Shown here: positions 8,383 through 16,861 of the stretch, piece by piece | Numbering within the stretch: the stretch's first letter is position 1 | Layout: every line of letters begins with the position of its first letter | Assembly: GCA_019636565.1 (NCBI GenBank) | Contig: JAHBXG010000016.1 | Location: forward strand, 1 to 64,000 | Direction: 5' to 3' | Length of the DNA: 64,000 bases | Origin: Phycisphaeraceae bacterium | Lineage (GTDB): Bacteria; Planctomycetota; Phycisphaerae; Phycisphaerales; UBA1924 | Program-made: the position numbers and the translations under genes | Notes under the pieces: generated by a model | Databases searched by the model: none | The model's input: the letters and a program-made list of their open reading frames with translations, nothing else | Told to the model about the DNA's origin: nothing

Positions 8383-9054
8383 ATGCCCTGCGCCCGAACC
8401 CGTCCAATCCGTCCGCCTCGTCGGCGTCAGGCCCGCGCCTTCACGCTGATCGAAACCAGCCTTGCGCTCATCATCATCGGTGTGGGTGTGCTGGCGTTTA
8501 TTGATGCACAGAGGGCGTTCATTGAGAACAACAACTGGTCCAGCCGCGCCGCCACCGGCGCGCTGCTCGCGAACGAGGTGCGGGAGCTCACGCGGCACCT
8601 GCCGAAGTACGACCCGGTGCTGGGGCTGACGGCGGGGAGCGGAAACACGGTGATCGGCTGGGGCGCCGGCTCGGACAAAATCATCGTCCGTGACTTCAAT
8701 TGCCTGACCGACTTCGACGGCAAGATGTTCGGACGCGACGGCAACATGCCCGGGCCGATCGCCGCGGCGGGCACCGTGGTCCCGATGTCGGATGCAAACG
8801 GCGTGCAGCAATTGGACGGCAACGGAGATCCAAAGGCGCTCGAGGGCTGGGCGCAGTCGGTCACGGTTGAAAAAGTTGATCCATTGAACTTCGCGACTGT
8901 GCGGGCCAAGGGTTACTTCGTCGCGCCCTCGGGGAATGACCCGGGGATTGCCATCGATCAATTTCCGTTGAGGGTGACGGTCGTGGTGACTCACCAGGAC
9001 ACATATGACACCCAGCCGATCGAGGTGACACGCCTCGTTTGGATTACCCCGTAG
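8383..9054 (+). CDS. Prepilin-type N-terminal cleavage protein (PilV/pseudopilin-like)
   Basis: 223 residues. A basic leader (residues 1-20) precedes AFTLIETSLALIIIGVGVLAF, the class III signal: cleavage after the Ala/Phe boundary, Glu at +5 and a 20-residue hydrophobic spine that packs in a pilus or pseudopilus. ATG 8383 has GAGGGAG upstream; an in-frame upstream ATG at 8335 would add 16 Arg/Cys-rich residues and is less likely. The C-terminal domain, about 170 residues, shows no motif I recognise. Position between pilC and the PilX-like gene supports a minor pseudopilin role. Exact class (PilV, GspI) is uncertain. Confidence 0.8.
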   Translation: MPCARTRPIRPPRRRQARAFTLIETSLALIIIGVGVLAFIDAQRAFIENNNWSSRAATGALLANEVRELTRHLPKYDPVLGLTAGSGNTVIGWGAGSDKIIVRDFNCLTDFDGKMFGRDGNMPGPIAAAGTVVPMSDANGVQQLDGNGDPKALEGWAQSVTVEKVDPLNFATVRAKGYFVAPSGNDPGIAIDQFPLRVTVVVTHQDTYDTQPIEVTRLVWITP

Positions 9055-9140
9055 CGCGGGATCCGGGACCCGCGCTTATCGAGCACGGGCCTTTCGGGTC
9101 TATTCGAATCTGCTTCGATCGCGTGCGACAGGACGAACTC

Positions 9141-12011
9141 ATGAAACGCAACCGACTGCTTCCGAACCCGCTCGCTCGCACCGGCCGCGCTGCGCGCCGG
9201 CGATCTTCGACCCGCGAGCGCGGTGTGGCCTCGATTCTCTCGATGATGTTCCTGATTCTGTTCGGTTCGCTCGCGGCCGCGATGGCGATCGCCAGCAGGG
9301 GCAACATCCGCACGGCGTCGACGCACGTGCATGTTGTGCGGGCGCTGGGGGCCGCAGAGACCGGGCTTCATATCGCTTCGGCGCGCCTGCACGAAGCGGC
9401 GCAGCGGTTTGTGATCAGCAAGAGCAATATCACCGGCGCACTGGCTTCGGAACTGTGGAACGGAGACACGAGCAACGCCGGCACCGTTCAGGTCCAAGTA
9501 CCTCTGACTTCGTATCCCGAATCGTCCACGCCGAGTGGGATCGCGCAGGCCGTGGCCAATCGACACGCCTGCGATCAGAACGTGATTACCGGCGTGGGTG
9601 TTGCGCAGCCAACCTTGGGCAACGCCATCAGCGGCGCGGACCTGTCGGTGTACGCCTCTACCGGCTGGCTTTATACGCCCGTCGTCGGTGTCGATGCACC
9701 GGGTTCCAATGGCAAGTCGACTCTGGGTTTTTCCGTCACCTACGCGCCGCTCGCGGACGGCAAGACTGTCCGCGCAATCGTCACGGGATTTGACTTCGGC
9801 TACACCCGGGCCGGACAGCCGCTCGCGCGGACCATCATGCAGGACTTTGAGCTCAGTAAACGCGTCAAGCAGGCGATTGTGAGCCCAACCCGCATTATGC
9901 TGGGGCGGAATGTCATGGTCACGGGCGACCTGGGGTGTCGCTTCACGCAGGTTGACAAGCAGCACGGTGAGCCGCTGACGATGCGGTCAGATTTTTTAGG
10001 GATCGATCCGATTCTCGATCAGAAACTCGCGGATTTCTTCGCGGGCGTCGTCGCGTACGACACGGACGGTGACAATCGGTTGCGGGTGAATCACCCGATC
10101 GAATCTCTTGGCATCCCCGCGAACAGCAAGGACTATGACGGCAGCGGCAAGCCGAGCAACGCGTTCCTTGACATCCTCGACAACGGCTACATCGATGACT
10201 TCTCCATCTTTGTCAAGCACTTTGACAAAAACGGCGACGGCCGTCTCGCACTGTCGAAGGCGCTCACGCTCGGTACGCCCGCCGAGAACGAAACGCCCGA
10301 GTTTTCGCTCGATGAGGATCTTGCACTCTTGATTGACTCTGCAATTCCTGACCGCAACGTGAACGGGGCCTCGGGTTACAACGATGCCAACCTGAATGGC
10401 AAATGGGACAAGGGTGAAACGATTGTTGATTCCGACGACGTGACTCTCGGCTGGCGCGACGGTTACATTGATAAGAAAGACCGCTACGCCAAGGTTGGCG
10501 GGCGGGTGATCTACAAAACGACACAGGCTGCTTGGACCGCATCGCTCGGTGCCGTCGCCAATCAGGTCCAGGGCGCGATCGTTCCGGGGGGCGGCAAGGC
10601 CGCTCAAACCTTCGGGGCATCAGACACCTTGCTCCCAAATCCTTCCGATGCGGTCTTTAGCGCCGAACAATCTGTGCTGGCCGGCCTTGCCGATGGTGAT
10701 GCGTTTAGCACGCAGGTTGCGACCAACCTCGGCGTCGCGGCATCGGCACTGCCGACATACGTCGAAACCAAGCCGCGATCCTCGACTTCGCCACGCTACG
10801 AACGGGTCGATCCGGATCTCGACAACGACGGTCGCCCGGACAACTACGCCACGGCATACTGGGAGAAGATGCCCTTCAATTCGCCGACGTACACGGACAT
10901 CTACTACCGGCCGGTCTACCAGAACATGACATTCAAGAGTCCGGTCATCCCCGCCGGAACCAACGCACTCTTCGTGAATTGCAAATTCATCGGTGTCACG
11001 CTCATCAAGACAACGCTCGACAACACGCACCCGCTCTGGTCGAGTTACGGGCTGATGACCATTCAACCCGACGGCTTTCCTGGGGTTTCACCCGCTCGTT
11101 CGATCTACGCCGGCACCAAGTATCCGACGATGCTGCCTTCGACCGCGATTCCGCCCAATCAGGTTCTGACCCTCGCGGCGACTCCGCTGGACAAGGCGGA
11201 TATTCCTTCGGACCAGGTGTCGTTGGTCACCGGATATTCCGCCTTGGCGGCGCCACTGGTGGTGAACGGCAAACGCATCGTCAACACGAAGTCGCTCAGC
11301 AACAACGTCCGATTCCACGACTGCACCATGGTGGGTTCGGTTGTCAGTGACAACCCGTCCGTCTTTACCAATATCCGGAACAAGGTACAGTTCACGGGCA
11401 AGACCAAGTTTACGACCAAGAATCCCGATTCACCCGACGATCCGAACAAGAACCCGACTGACGCGCAGTTGGCCGAGATCACCAAAAGCAGCATGATGCT
11501 GCCCAACTACTCGGTGGACGTTGGCAACTTCAACGCGCCGCCGGACCAGGACATTCATCTGCAGGGGGCGGTCATCGCTGGGCTGGCGGACTTGCGAGGC
11601 AACGTCACCGTTGATGGGGCGCTGATCATGACCTTTGATCCGCAATTGGGCGCCAAGCCGCTTGTGGACGTCGGAGGAAACCCGGTCGGCAACCCGGCGG
11701 ATTTCAACCTGAGCGTCGGCTACTTCGGATCGTCGGACGGCGAAAAGGAAGGCATCGACCCTGCGACACTTCCGATCGTGAACGGACAAAAAATCGTGGG
11801 CTGGGATCTGAACGGCGACGGACTCCCCGATTTGCCCGCGACGACAACGCCCACGCAGGCGCAGATCGATGCCGGCGCCGCGGCTGTTCCGTTTTATGGC
11901 TACGGCCGAATCCAACTCAGACTCAATCCGCAGATGACCCTGCCGGACGGCATCATGCTGCCGCTCCAGTTCACGGCGCTGCCGCTCACGTACAAGGAGG
12001 GCAAGCCTTGA
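9141..12011 (+). CDS. Large PilX-like pilus assembly protein with EF-hand-like loops
   Basis: 956 residues. After a basic leader the N-terminus reads RERGVASILSMMFLILFG, a membrane helix like PilX N-termini (no Glu at +5). The rest is a large extracytoplasmic region. Five Asp/Asn/Gly loops resemble calcium-binding EF-hand or dockerin loops: DTDGDNRL (about 307), DKNGDGRL (about 360), DANLNGKWDKGE (about 414, which fits the 12-residue loop with Glu at position 12), DLDNDGRPD (about 558) and DLNGDGLPD (about 888). ATG 9141 has AGGA 9 nt upstream, giving the leader-plus-helix start. The stop overlaps the next gene by 4 bp. Much larger than PilX proteins (about 200 residues), so it may be a tip adhesin or structural subunit; that is inference. 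Confidence 0.7.
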   Translation: MKRNRLLPNPLARTGRAARRRSSTRERGVASILSMMFLILFGSLAAAMAIASRGNIRTASTHVHVVRALGAAETGLHIASARLHEAAQRFVISKSNITGALASELWNGDTSNAGTVQVQVPLTSYPESSTPSGIAQAVANRHACDQNVITGVGVAQPTLGNAISGADLSVYASTGWLYTPVVGVDAPGSNGKSTLGFSVTYAPLADGKTVRAIVTGFDFGYTRAGQPLARTIMQDFELSKRVKQAIVSPTRIMLGRNVMVTGDLGCRFTQVDKQHGEPLTMRSDFLGIDPILDQKLADFFAGVVAYDTDGDNRLRVNHPIESLGIPANSKDYDGSGKPSNAFLDILDNGYIDDFSIFVKHFDKNGDGRLALSKALTLGTPAENETPEFSLDEDLALLIDSAIPDRNVNGASGYNDANLNGKWDKGETIVDSDDVTLGWRDGYIDKKDRYAKVGGRVIYKTTQAAWTASLGAVANQVQGAIVPGGGKAAQTFGASDTLLPNPSDAVFSAEQSVLAGLADGDAFSTQVATNLGVAASALPTYVETKPRSSTSPRYERVDPDLDNDGRPDNYATAYWEKMPFNSPTYTDIYYRPVYQNMTFKSPVIPAGTNALFVNCKFIGVTLIKTTLDNTHPLWSSYGLMTIQPDGFPGVSPARSIYAGTKYPTMLPSTAIPPNQVLTLAATPLDKADIPSDQVSLVTGYSALAAPLVVNGKRIVNTKSLSNNVRFHDCTMVGSVVSDNPSVFTNIRNKVQFTGKTKFTTKNPDSPDDPNKNPTDAQLAEITKSSMMLPNYSVDVGNFNAPPDQDIHLQGAVIAGLADLRGNVTVDGALIMTFDPQLGAKPLVDVGGNPVGNPADFNLSVGYFGSSDGEKEGIDPATLPIVNGQKIVGWDLNGDGLPDLPATTTPTQAQIDAGAAAVPFYGYGRIQLRLNPQMTLPDGIMLPLQFTALPLTYKEGKP

Positions 12012-12628
12012 AGCACTTCACCCGTTCAAACCGCGCGTTCAGTCTCATCGAAATGCTGATCGCGCTCACGATTACGAGCACGCTCATGGTGGCGACGATG
12101 ACGGCCCTGCACGCGTCGTTTCGGGCTTACAAGTTCACGACCGACGCCGCGTCAACACACGTCGTGTCGCGCATTGTGATGCACCGACTGCTGACGATGG
12201 TGCGCACCGGCGACCAGTTCGGACCGTACCCGGCGGACGTGCTCGCCCGGAGCCAGAATCCGGTAGAAAGCACGTATCTGGAGTTCGTCTCGTACTACGA
12301 CGCGAACACGATGGAAAAGAAGATCGTCCGCGTGGAGCGGCGCGATCCCAAAGCAGGCGAACAGGGCCCCTACACGCTCTACATGGTGCAAAAAACCTAC
12401 TCGAACGATACCCTGACCGACACGCAGGATCAGCCCTTGCTGCAGGGCGTGACCGATGTCAAGTTCACACTCGAGTACGACATTGGTCCCCGCCTGCGCC
12501 GTGCAACATTGGACCTGACTGTGCAGCCGGCGGATACGAAAGACACCTCGCTGCACACCGAACTCTCGGCACCGACGATCCGACTGGTGTCGAGCGTGAT
12601 GCCGCGGCGGCTCGAAATCGTGGAATGA
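12008..12628 (+). CDS. Prepilin-type N-terminal cleavage protein (PilW/PulJ-like)
   Basis: 206 residues. The short leader MKHFTRSNR is followed by AFSLIEMLIALTITSTLMVA, a classic type III signal with Glu at +5 and the hydrophobic spine. TTG 12008 overlaps the stop of the PilX-like gene and has AGGAGG at 11995-12000, well spaced. The rest is a beta-rich minor pseudopilin-like domain. Last gene of the pilus run; it converges on nnrD with only 59 bp and no obvious terminator between. PilW versus PulJ (GspJ) cannot be settled from sequence alone. Confidence 0.8.
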   Translation: MKHFTRSNRAFSLIEMLIALTITSTLMVATMTALHASFRAYKFTTDAASTHVVSRIVMHRLLTMVRTGDQFGPYPADVLARSQNPVESTYLEFVSYYDANTMEKKIVRVERRDPKAGEQGPYTLYMVQKTYSNDTLTDTQDQPLLQGVTDVKFTLEYDIGPRLRRATLDLTVQPADTKDTSLHTELSAPTIRLVSSVMPRRLEIVE

Positions 12629-12687
12629 CGGTTCGACCAGGATCGCACACGCAACATCGGCCTCGTGACGATCGACATTCGGCCGTT

Positions 12688-13623
12688 CTATCTCCTCAGT
12701 TTGTCGAGTGCCGCGGGAAGCAGGTCCGCCAATTCGTGCGCAACGAGTCCGGCTTGAGCGTGCTGCTTTGACCACATCTCTCCCGCCATCGCATGAGCCT
12801 GAACGCCCAGGCAGGCGACTTCGAACAGGGACAGCCTCGGACGTGCGGTGGGTTTGCTGTACTGAGCAAGCAAGCCGCCCAGGAGTCCGCTGAGAACGTC
12901 CCCGGTACCAGCAGTTGCCAGGCAAGCGTGGCCGTGATCGCATTTCCACGATTGCTGGCCGTCGCTGACCACCGTTCCGGCACCTTTCAGAATGACGATG
13001 CAGCCAACGCGGCGAGCGAGCGACTCGCACGCGGCCAGGCGGCTCGCATCGTCTTCTCCCGCAAGCGGAAGACTGAGCGCGGTCGCAAGCCTCTTGTGTT
13101 CGCCGGGGTGTGGCGTGAGGATTGCCGCTGCGCGGAAATCACGGGCAAAATCGGGCGTGGACGCCAAGGCCGTTAAGGCGTCGGCATCCACGACAAGAGG
13201 TACGTCGGCGTGGAGAATTGCGCGGAGCACAATGGCGCGAGTGCCCTCGGCCAGCGGGTCGAGCGGATCGGCGGCCCATCCCAGACCCGTACCGATGACG
13301 ATGGCGTCCGCACCTTGTGAGTAAATGTCGAAGATTTCGGCGGCCTCGTGAGGGATGAGAGCGCCCGGCGGTTCGTCCGTTCGGGCTGGAAGCGCCACCC
13401 CTGTGGCCGACGGGGTGATCTGGATCACTTCGTTCAGGATGGGCCCCGGGCAGAGCACCCGGGCCAGACCGGCACCAGCGCGAAGCGCGGCAAGCGCCGC
13501 AATGGCGGGCGCGCCGATCATGCGGGAGCGGGAGTCGGCGCAGCCGCCCACGATTGCGACGGTTCCAAAGGTGCCTTTATGGCCGTGCGGGTCGCGCGCC
13601 GGGAGTTTCAGCGTGAGAGTCAT
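12688..13623 (-). CDS. nnrD: ADP-dependent NAD(P)H-hydrate dehydratase
   Basis: Repairs damaged (hydrated) NADH and NADPH by dehydrating the S-epimer at the expense of a nucleoside phosphate. 311 residues of ribokinase-like fold: GTVAIVGGCADSRSRMIGAP near the N-terminus, LTPHPGEHKRL in the middle, VILKGAGTVV, and the nucleotide/catalytic site ATAGTGDVLSGLLGG near 255-270. Here the dehydratase is a separate gene from the epimerase (nnrE at 22830-23576), unlike the fused E. coli protein. It diverges from tatD with a 114-bp spacer. Confidence 0.93.
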   Translation of the reverse strand: MTLTLKLPARDPHGHKGTFGTVAIVGGCADSRSRMIGAPAIAALAALRAGAGLARVLCPGPILNEVIQITPSATGVALPARTDEPPGALIPHEAAEIFDIYSQGADAIVIGTGLGWAADPLDPLAEGTRAIVLRAILHADVPLVVDADALTALASTPDFARDFRAAAILTPHPGEHKRLATALSLPLAGEDDASRLAACESLARRVGCIVILKGAGTVVSDGQQSWKCDHGHACLATAGTGDVLSGLLGGLLAQYSKPTARPRLSLFEVACLGVQAHAMAGEMWSKQHAQAGLVAHELADLLPAALDKLRR

Positions 13624-13737
13624 CGGACGACTCTAGAGGGAGCAGAAGAACGAGACGATGGAGGATCGTCAATTCATCGGAGTCAAGCGGGCACATTCGA
13701 AGTGGGTGGACTTGGCTTCGCGTCCTATTCTGAAGCG

Positions 13738-14523
13738 GTGATTGACACGCATTGCCATCTGACCTTTCCGGATTTTTCGGGGCGCGTTCCCGCGGTGCTT
13801 TCGAAAGCGGCGGAGAACGGGGTCACTGGGTGTATCACGATCTCGACGACGACTCAGGATTGCCTTCAGGCGATGGCGATTGCGGAATCGTTTTCCAATG
13901 TGTGGTGCACGTCGGGTGTCCACCCGCTTTACAGCGACAAAGGGCCGCATGAATGGGGCAACCTGCGGAAAGTTGGTGCCTCGGCTCGGTGCGTGGCTTG
14001 GGGCGAACTGGGACTGGACAATCACTACGACAAGCCCCTGCGTTCGCGCCAGAACCAAGTGCTTGAGGAGCAACTGACCCACCTCGCGGCGTGGAAGGCC
14101 CAGGGCGTGGAGAAGCCGATTGTGCTGCACTGCCGCGAGGCGTTTGACGATCTCATCCCCATCCTGCGTCGGACGGTGTTCGAGCCGGGGCGATTTGTTT
14201 TCCACTGCTTCACCGGCGGCGTAAAAGAGATGCGTTCGCTGCTGGATTTCGGCGCGATGGTGTCGATCACGGGGGTGGCGACGTACCGAAACGCTGAGGA
14301 CGTTCGGGAGGCCATCCGCCTGGCGCCGTCCGACCGGATCATGATTGAAACCGATGCACCATTTCTGTCGCCCGATCCCCACCGGGGCGAGCGGCCGTGC
14401 GAACCGTGGATGTCGAGCGTGACCGCACGATCAGTCGCGGCAACGCGCGGCGAGACGTGGGGTACTTTCCACGATCAGATCAATGCGAACACGAAGCGGT
14501 TCTACGGGATTGATGCCCACTAG
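13738..14523 (+). CDS. tatD: TatD family metal-dependent hydrolase (DNase)
   Basis: 261-residue TIM-barrel metallohydrolase, 3'-5' exonuclease type in characterised members. Metal ligands and signatures are visible: DTHCHL at residues 3-8, SGVHPLY, WGELGLDNHYDK, VLHCREAFDDLI, FVFHCFTGG and the C-terminal METDAPFLSP-type motif (IETDAPFLSP). Start is GTG 13738 because homologues begin a few residues before D-x-H; the longer open frame to 13348 overlaps the divergent nnrD gene and is non-coding in character. lgt follows after 20 bp, probably in one transcript. Confidence 0.93.
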   Translation: MIDTHCHLTFPDFSGRVPAVLSKAAENGVTGCITISTTTQDCLQAMAIAESFSNVWCTSGVHPLYSDKGPHEWGNLRKVGASARCVAWGELGLDNHYDKPLRSRQNQVLEEQLTHLAAWKAQGVEKPIVLHCREAFDDLIPILRRTVFEPGRFVFHCFTGGVKEMRSLLDFGAMVSITGVATYRNAEDVREAIRLAPSDRIMIETDAPFLSPDPHRGERPCEPWMSSVTARSVAATRGETWGTFHDQINANTKRFYGIDAH

Positions 14524-14543
14524 CGCCGCTACACTGGCTCCCG

Positions 14544-15641
14544 ATGCCGACGCTGGCTTCCTGGCTGCATGATCTCAGTCCCTTCGCGATCAAGTTTTCC
14601 GATGGTTTCGGCCTGCGCTGGTACGGGCTCTCGTATGCCGCCGGCTTTGTGGTCGCGTATCTGCTCATGCGCTCGCTGGCGGTGCGTGGCCTCATCCTCA
14701 TACCCAAAGATCGCATCGCCGACGCCATGACGTGGCTGATCCTGGGTGTGGTGGTGGGCGGGCGCCTCGGCTACGCATTATTCTATGATCCCGAATTGTT
14801 CACAACGTTCTCATCGTCGTTCCCGTGGTGGGGGATGCTGGCGCTGAACAAAGGGGGCATGGCAAGCCATGGCGGGATCGTTGGTGTGATCATCGCAAGC
14901 TGGTGGATTTCGCGAGGTTTCCGGGACGAGGACGGGCACGTCGTTGGCAAATGTTCCATGCTCCACGTGCTCGACGTGATGGCGGTGGCGGCGCCGCCCG
15001 GTCTCTTCTTTGGCCGGATTGCGAACTTCGTAAACGGAGAATTGCTCGGCAAGATCGCGGCGATGCCCGGCGAGAAGGGCCCGTGGTGGGCGGTGCGATT
15101 CCCGCAGGAAATCTTGTCGCCTCCCATGAGCCAGGGTGGCCATCGGCCCGCGCTAAACGCGGCGCAGCAGCACGCCCTGGACGAACTGCTCCTGCGCCAC
15201 GCCCTGCCGACGGACGGCTTTGAACGCGCGTTCCAAAGGGTGCTGGATCAATTGCAGCGGGGCGGCGAGGCGGGGCGTCGGCTCGAATCGGAGCTTTCAC
15301 CCCTCATTTCGGCGCGGCACCCTTCGCAGCTTTATCAGGCGTTTGCAGAGGGAATTGTTCTTTGGGTTGCGCTCATGCTGATCTGGCGGCGGCCCCGAGT
15401 GTCCGGTGTCGTGGCGTCGTGGTTCCTGATTGTCTACGGCGTGCTGAGGGTCGCGACGGAGTTCTGGCGCCTGCCGGACGCGCAATTGGCGGTCCAGCGA
15501 ATCGCTGGGCTTTCGCGGGGGCAATGGTTGAGCGTGTTGATGGTGGTCGCGGGCGCCCTGCTGCTGGCCGGCTCGCTCGCTGTCGCGCGCCGGACTTCGC
15601 CGCCGGTATTCATCGGAGGCTGGGGGAAAGCAAAGCGCTGA
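14544..15641 (+). CDS. lgt: Prolipoprotein diacylglyceryl transferase with a long insert
   Basis: Inner-membrane enzyme that moves diacylglycerol from phosphatidylglycerol to the lipobox Cys of prolipoproteins. Family motifs present: GLRWYGLSYAAGF, GGMASHGGIVGVI with the catalytic-region His-Gly-Gly, FFGRIANFVNGELLG with the key Arg/Asn/Glu, and RHPSQLYQAFAEG near the C-terminal half. At 365 residues it is clearly longer than typical Lgt (about 260-300). The excess is a polar, Ala/Leu/Arg-rich segment of roughly 65 residues (about 190-255) between the PQEIL region and HPSQLYQ. About seven membrane segments are visible. ATG 14544 has no evident ribosome binding site. Confidence 0.95.
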   Translation: MPTLASWLHDLSPFAIKFSDGFGLRWYGLSYAAGFVVAYLLMRSLAVRGLILIPKDRIADAMTWLILGVVVGGRLGYALFYDPELFTTFSSSFPWWGMLALNKGGMASHGGIVGVIIASWWISRGFRDEDGHVVGKCSMLHVLDVMAVAAPPGLFFGRIANFVNGELLGKIAAMPGEKGPWWAVRFPQEILSPPMSQGGHRPALNAAQQHALDELLLRHALPTDGFERAFQRVLDQLQRGGEAGRRLESELSPLISARHPSQLYQAFAEGIVLWVALMLIWRRPRVSGVVASWFLIVYGVLRVATEFWRLPDAQLAVQRIAGLSRGQWLSVLMVVAGALLLAGSLAVARRTSPPVFIGGWGKAKR

Positions 15642-15662
15642 GCAGGCATGATGGGGCCGGTG

Positions 15663-15681
15663 GTGTATCCGGTCGATACAC
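15663..15681. promoter_or_regulatory. Perfect inverted repeat upstream of galE
   Basis: GTGTATC (15663-15669) and GATACAC (15675-15681) are a perfect 7-bp inverted repeat with a 5-nt spacer. It lies 34 bp before the galE start, in the 74-bp gap after lgt. Symmetry and position suit a repressor operator; no T-run follows, so a terminator is less likely. Function is inference. Confidence 0.4.
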
Positions 15682-15715
15682 GTAAGGAACGAATTCAAGT
15701 CAGGAGCCGAGATCC

Positions 15716-16762
15716 GTGAGTGTGCCGATGAGAGTGCTGGTCACGGGGGGCGCGGGCTACATCGGCTCGCACGCTTGCGATGCGCTGCTGAGCGCCGGTC
15801 ATTCGGTTGTTATTTTGGACAATCTCTCGCGGGGCCACCGGGCCGCCGTCGACATTCTTTCGCGACGAGCTGCCGGCCGGCTGGCATTTGTCAAAGGCGA
15901 CATGGGAGATCCGGCTGCTCTCGAACAAGCCTTCGTCGGCGGTGTTGATGCCGTGATGCACTTTGCCGCTTTCGCCAATGTGGGGGAGTCGTCGGCCCAA
16001 CCTGCTTTGTACTACCAGAACAACACCGGCGCCATGACAGCGTTGCTCGCTGCAATTCGCAAGCACAGGGTCTCACGCATCGTGTATTCCTCGAGTTGCT
16101 CGGTGTACGGCCAACCGCCCGAGGAACTGATTCCCCTCTCCGAAGATGCACCACTGGCGCCGCTCAGCCCTTACGGACGAACGAAGCTGATCGGCGAGCA
16201 GATGTTGCAGGACGTCGTTGCTGCCCTGAAGCTCGAAGGCGTGCCGACCGCGCTGACCGCGCTGCGATACTTCAACGTCGCCGGTTGCGAGCCGCGCGGC
16301 GAACTCGGGGAAGATCACAATCCCGAGTTGCATCTCCTGCCGGTGGTGCTGCGTGCCGCGATGTCGGAACAGCCAAGCATGAAACTCTTCGGGACCGACT
16401 ATCCCACGCCCGACGGGACATGCGTGCGTGACTATGTTCACGCATGCGACATAGCGGATGCCCATGTGCGGGCGCTCGATCGGATCGCGCCCGGCGAAAC
16501 GGCGATCCTGAATCTGGGCCTCGGACGCGGAATCTCAAACCGTGAAATCATCGACGCGGCGCAGCGGGTGACCGGGCGCGCCATCGAGGTTGAGCCCGCC
16601 CCGCGTCGTCCGGGCGATCCGGCGCGCCTCTTCGCCGACACGGCGCGCGCGAAGGCTCTCCTGGGGTGGTCGCCCCGATTCACGCAACTTGAGCAAATCG
16701 TTGAGACGGCGTGGAAATGGTTCGTGGCGAACCCGCGCGGCTATCGCGCATCGACCACGTAG
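15716..16762 (+). CDS. galE: UDP-glucose 4-epimerase
   Basis: Interconverts UDP-glucose and UDP-galactose with bound NAD, feeding polysaccharide and LPS synthesis. 348-residue short-chain dehydrogenase fold: VLVTGGAGYIGSHA at the NAD site, the conserved HFAAFANVGES, the catalytic Ser in YSSSCSVYG and Tyr/Lys pair in SPYGRTKLIGEQ, and DGTCVRDYVHACDIADAH in the substrate domain. The start could be GTG 15716 (AGGAG 9 nt upstream) or ATG 15728; the former is preferred. It may instead act on UDP-N-acetyl sugars, which the sequence does not decide. Confidence 0.93.
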   Translation: MSVPMRVLVTGGAGYIGSHACDALLSAGHSVVILDNLSRGHRAAVDILSRRAAGRLAFVKGDMGDPAALEQAFVGGVDAVMHFAAFANVGESSAQPALYYQNNTGAMTALLAAIRKHRVSRIVYSSSCSVYGQPPEELIPLSEDAPLAPLSPYGRTKLIGEQMLQDVVAALKLEGVPTALTALRYFNVAGCEPRGELGEDHNPELHLLPVVLRAAMSEQPSMKLFGTDYPTPDGTCVRDYVHACDIADAHVRALDRIAPGETAILNLGLGRGISNREIIDAAQRVTGRAIEVEPAPRRPGDPARLFADTARAKALLGWSPRFTQLEQIVETAWKWFVANPRGYRASTT

Positions 16763-16861
16763 CAAATACGCGGCGAGCTCCCGATCAGTTCTGCAGAAAA
16801 CACAAGAGTTTTCCGCTTGCAGTGTCGAAGATCGCACGGACAGTGCGTTGAATTGCCACAG

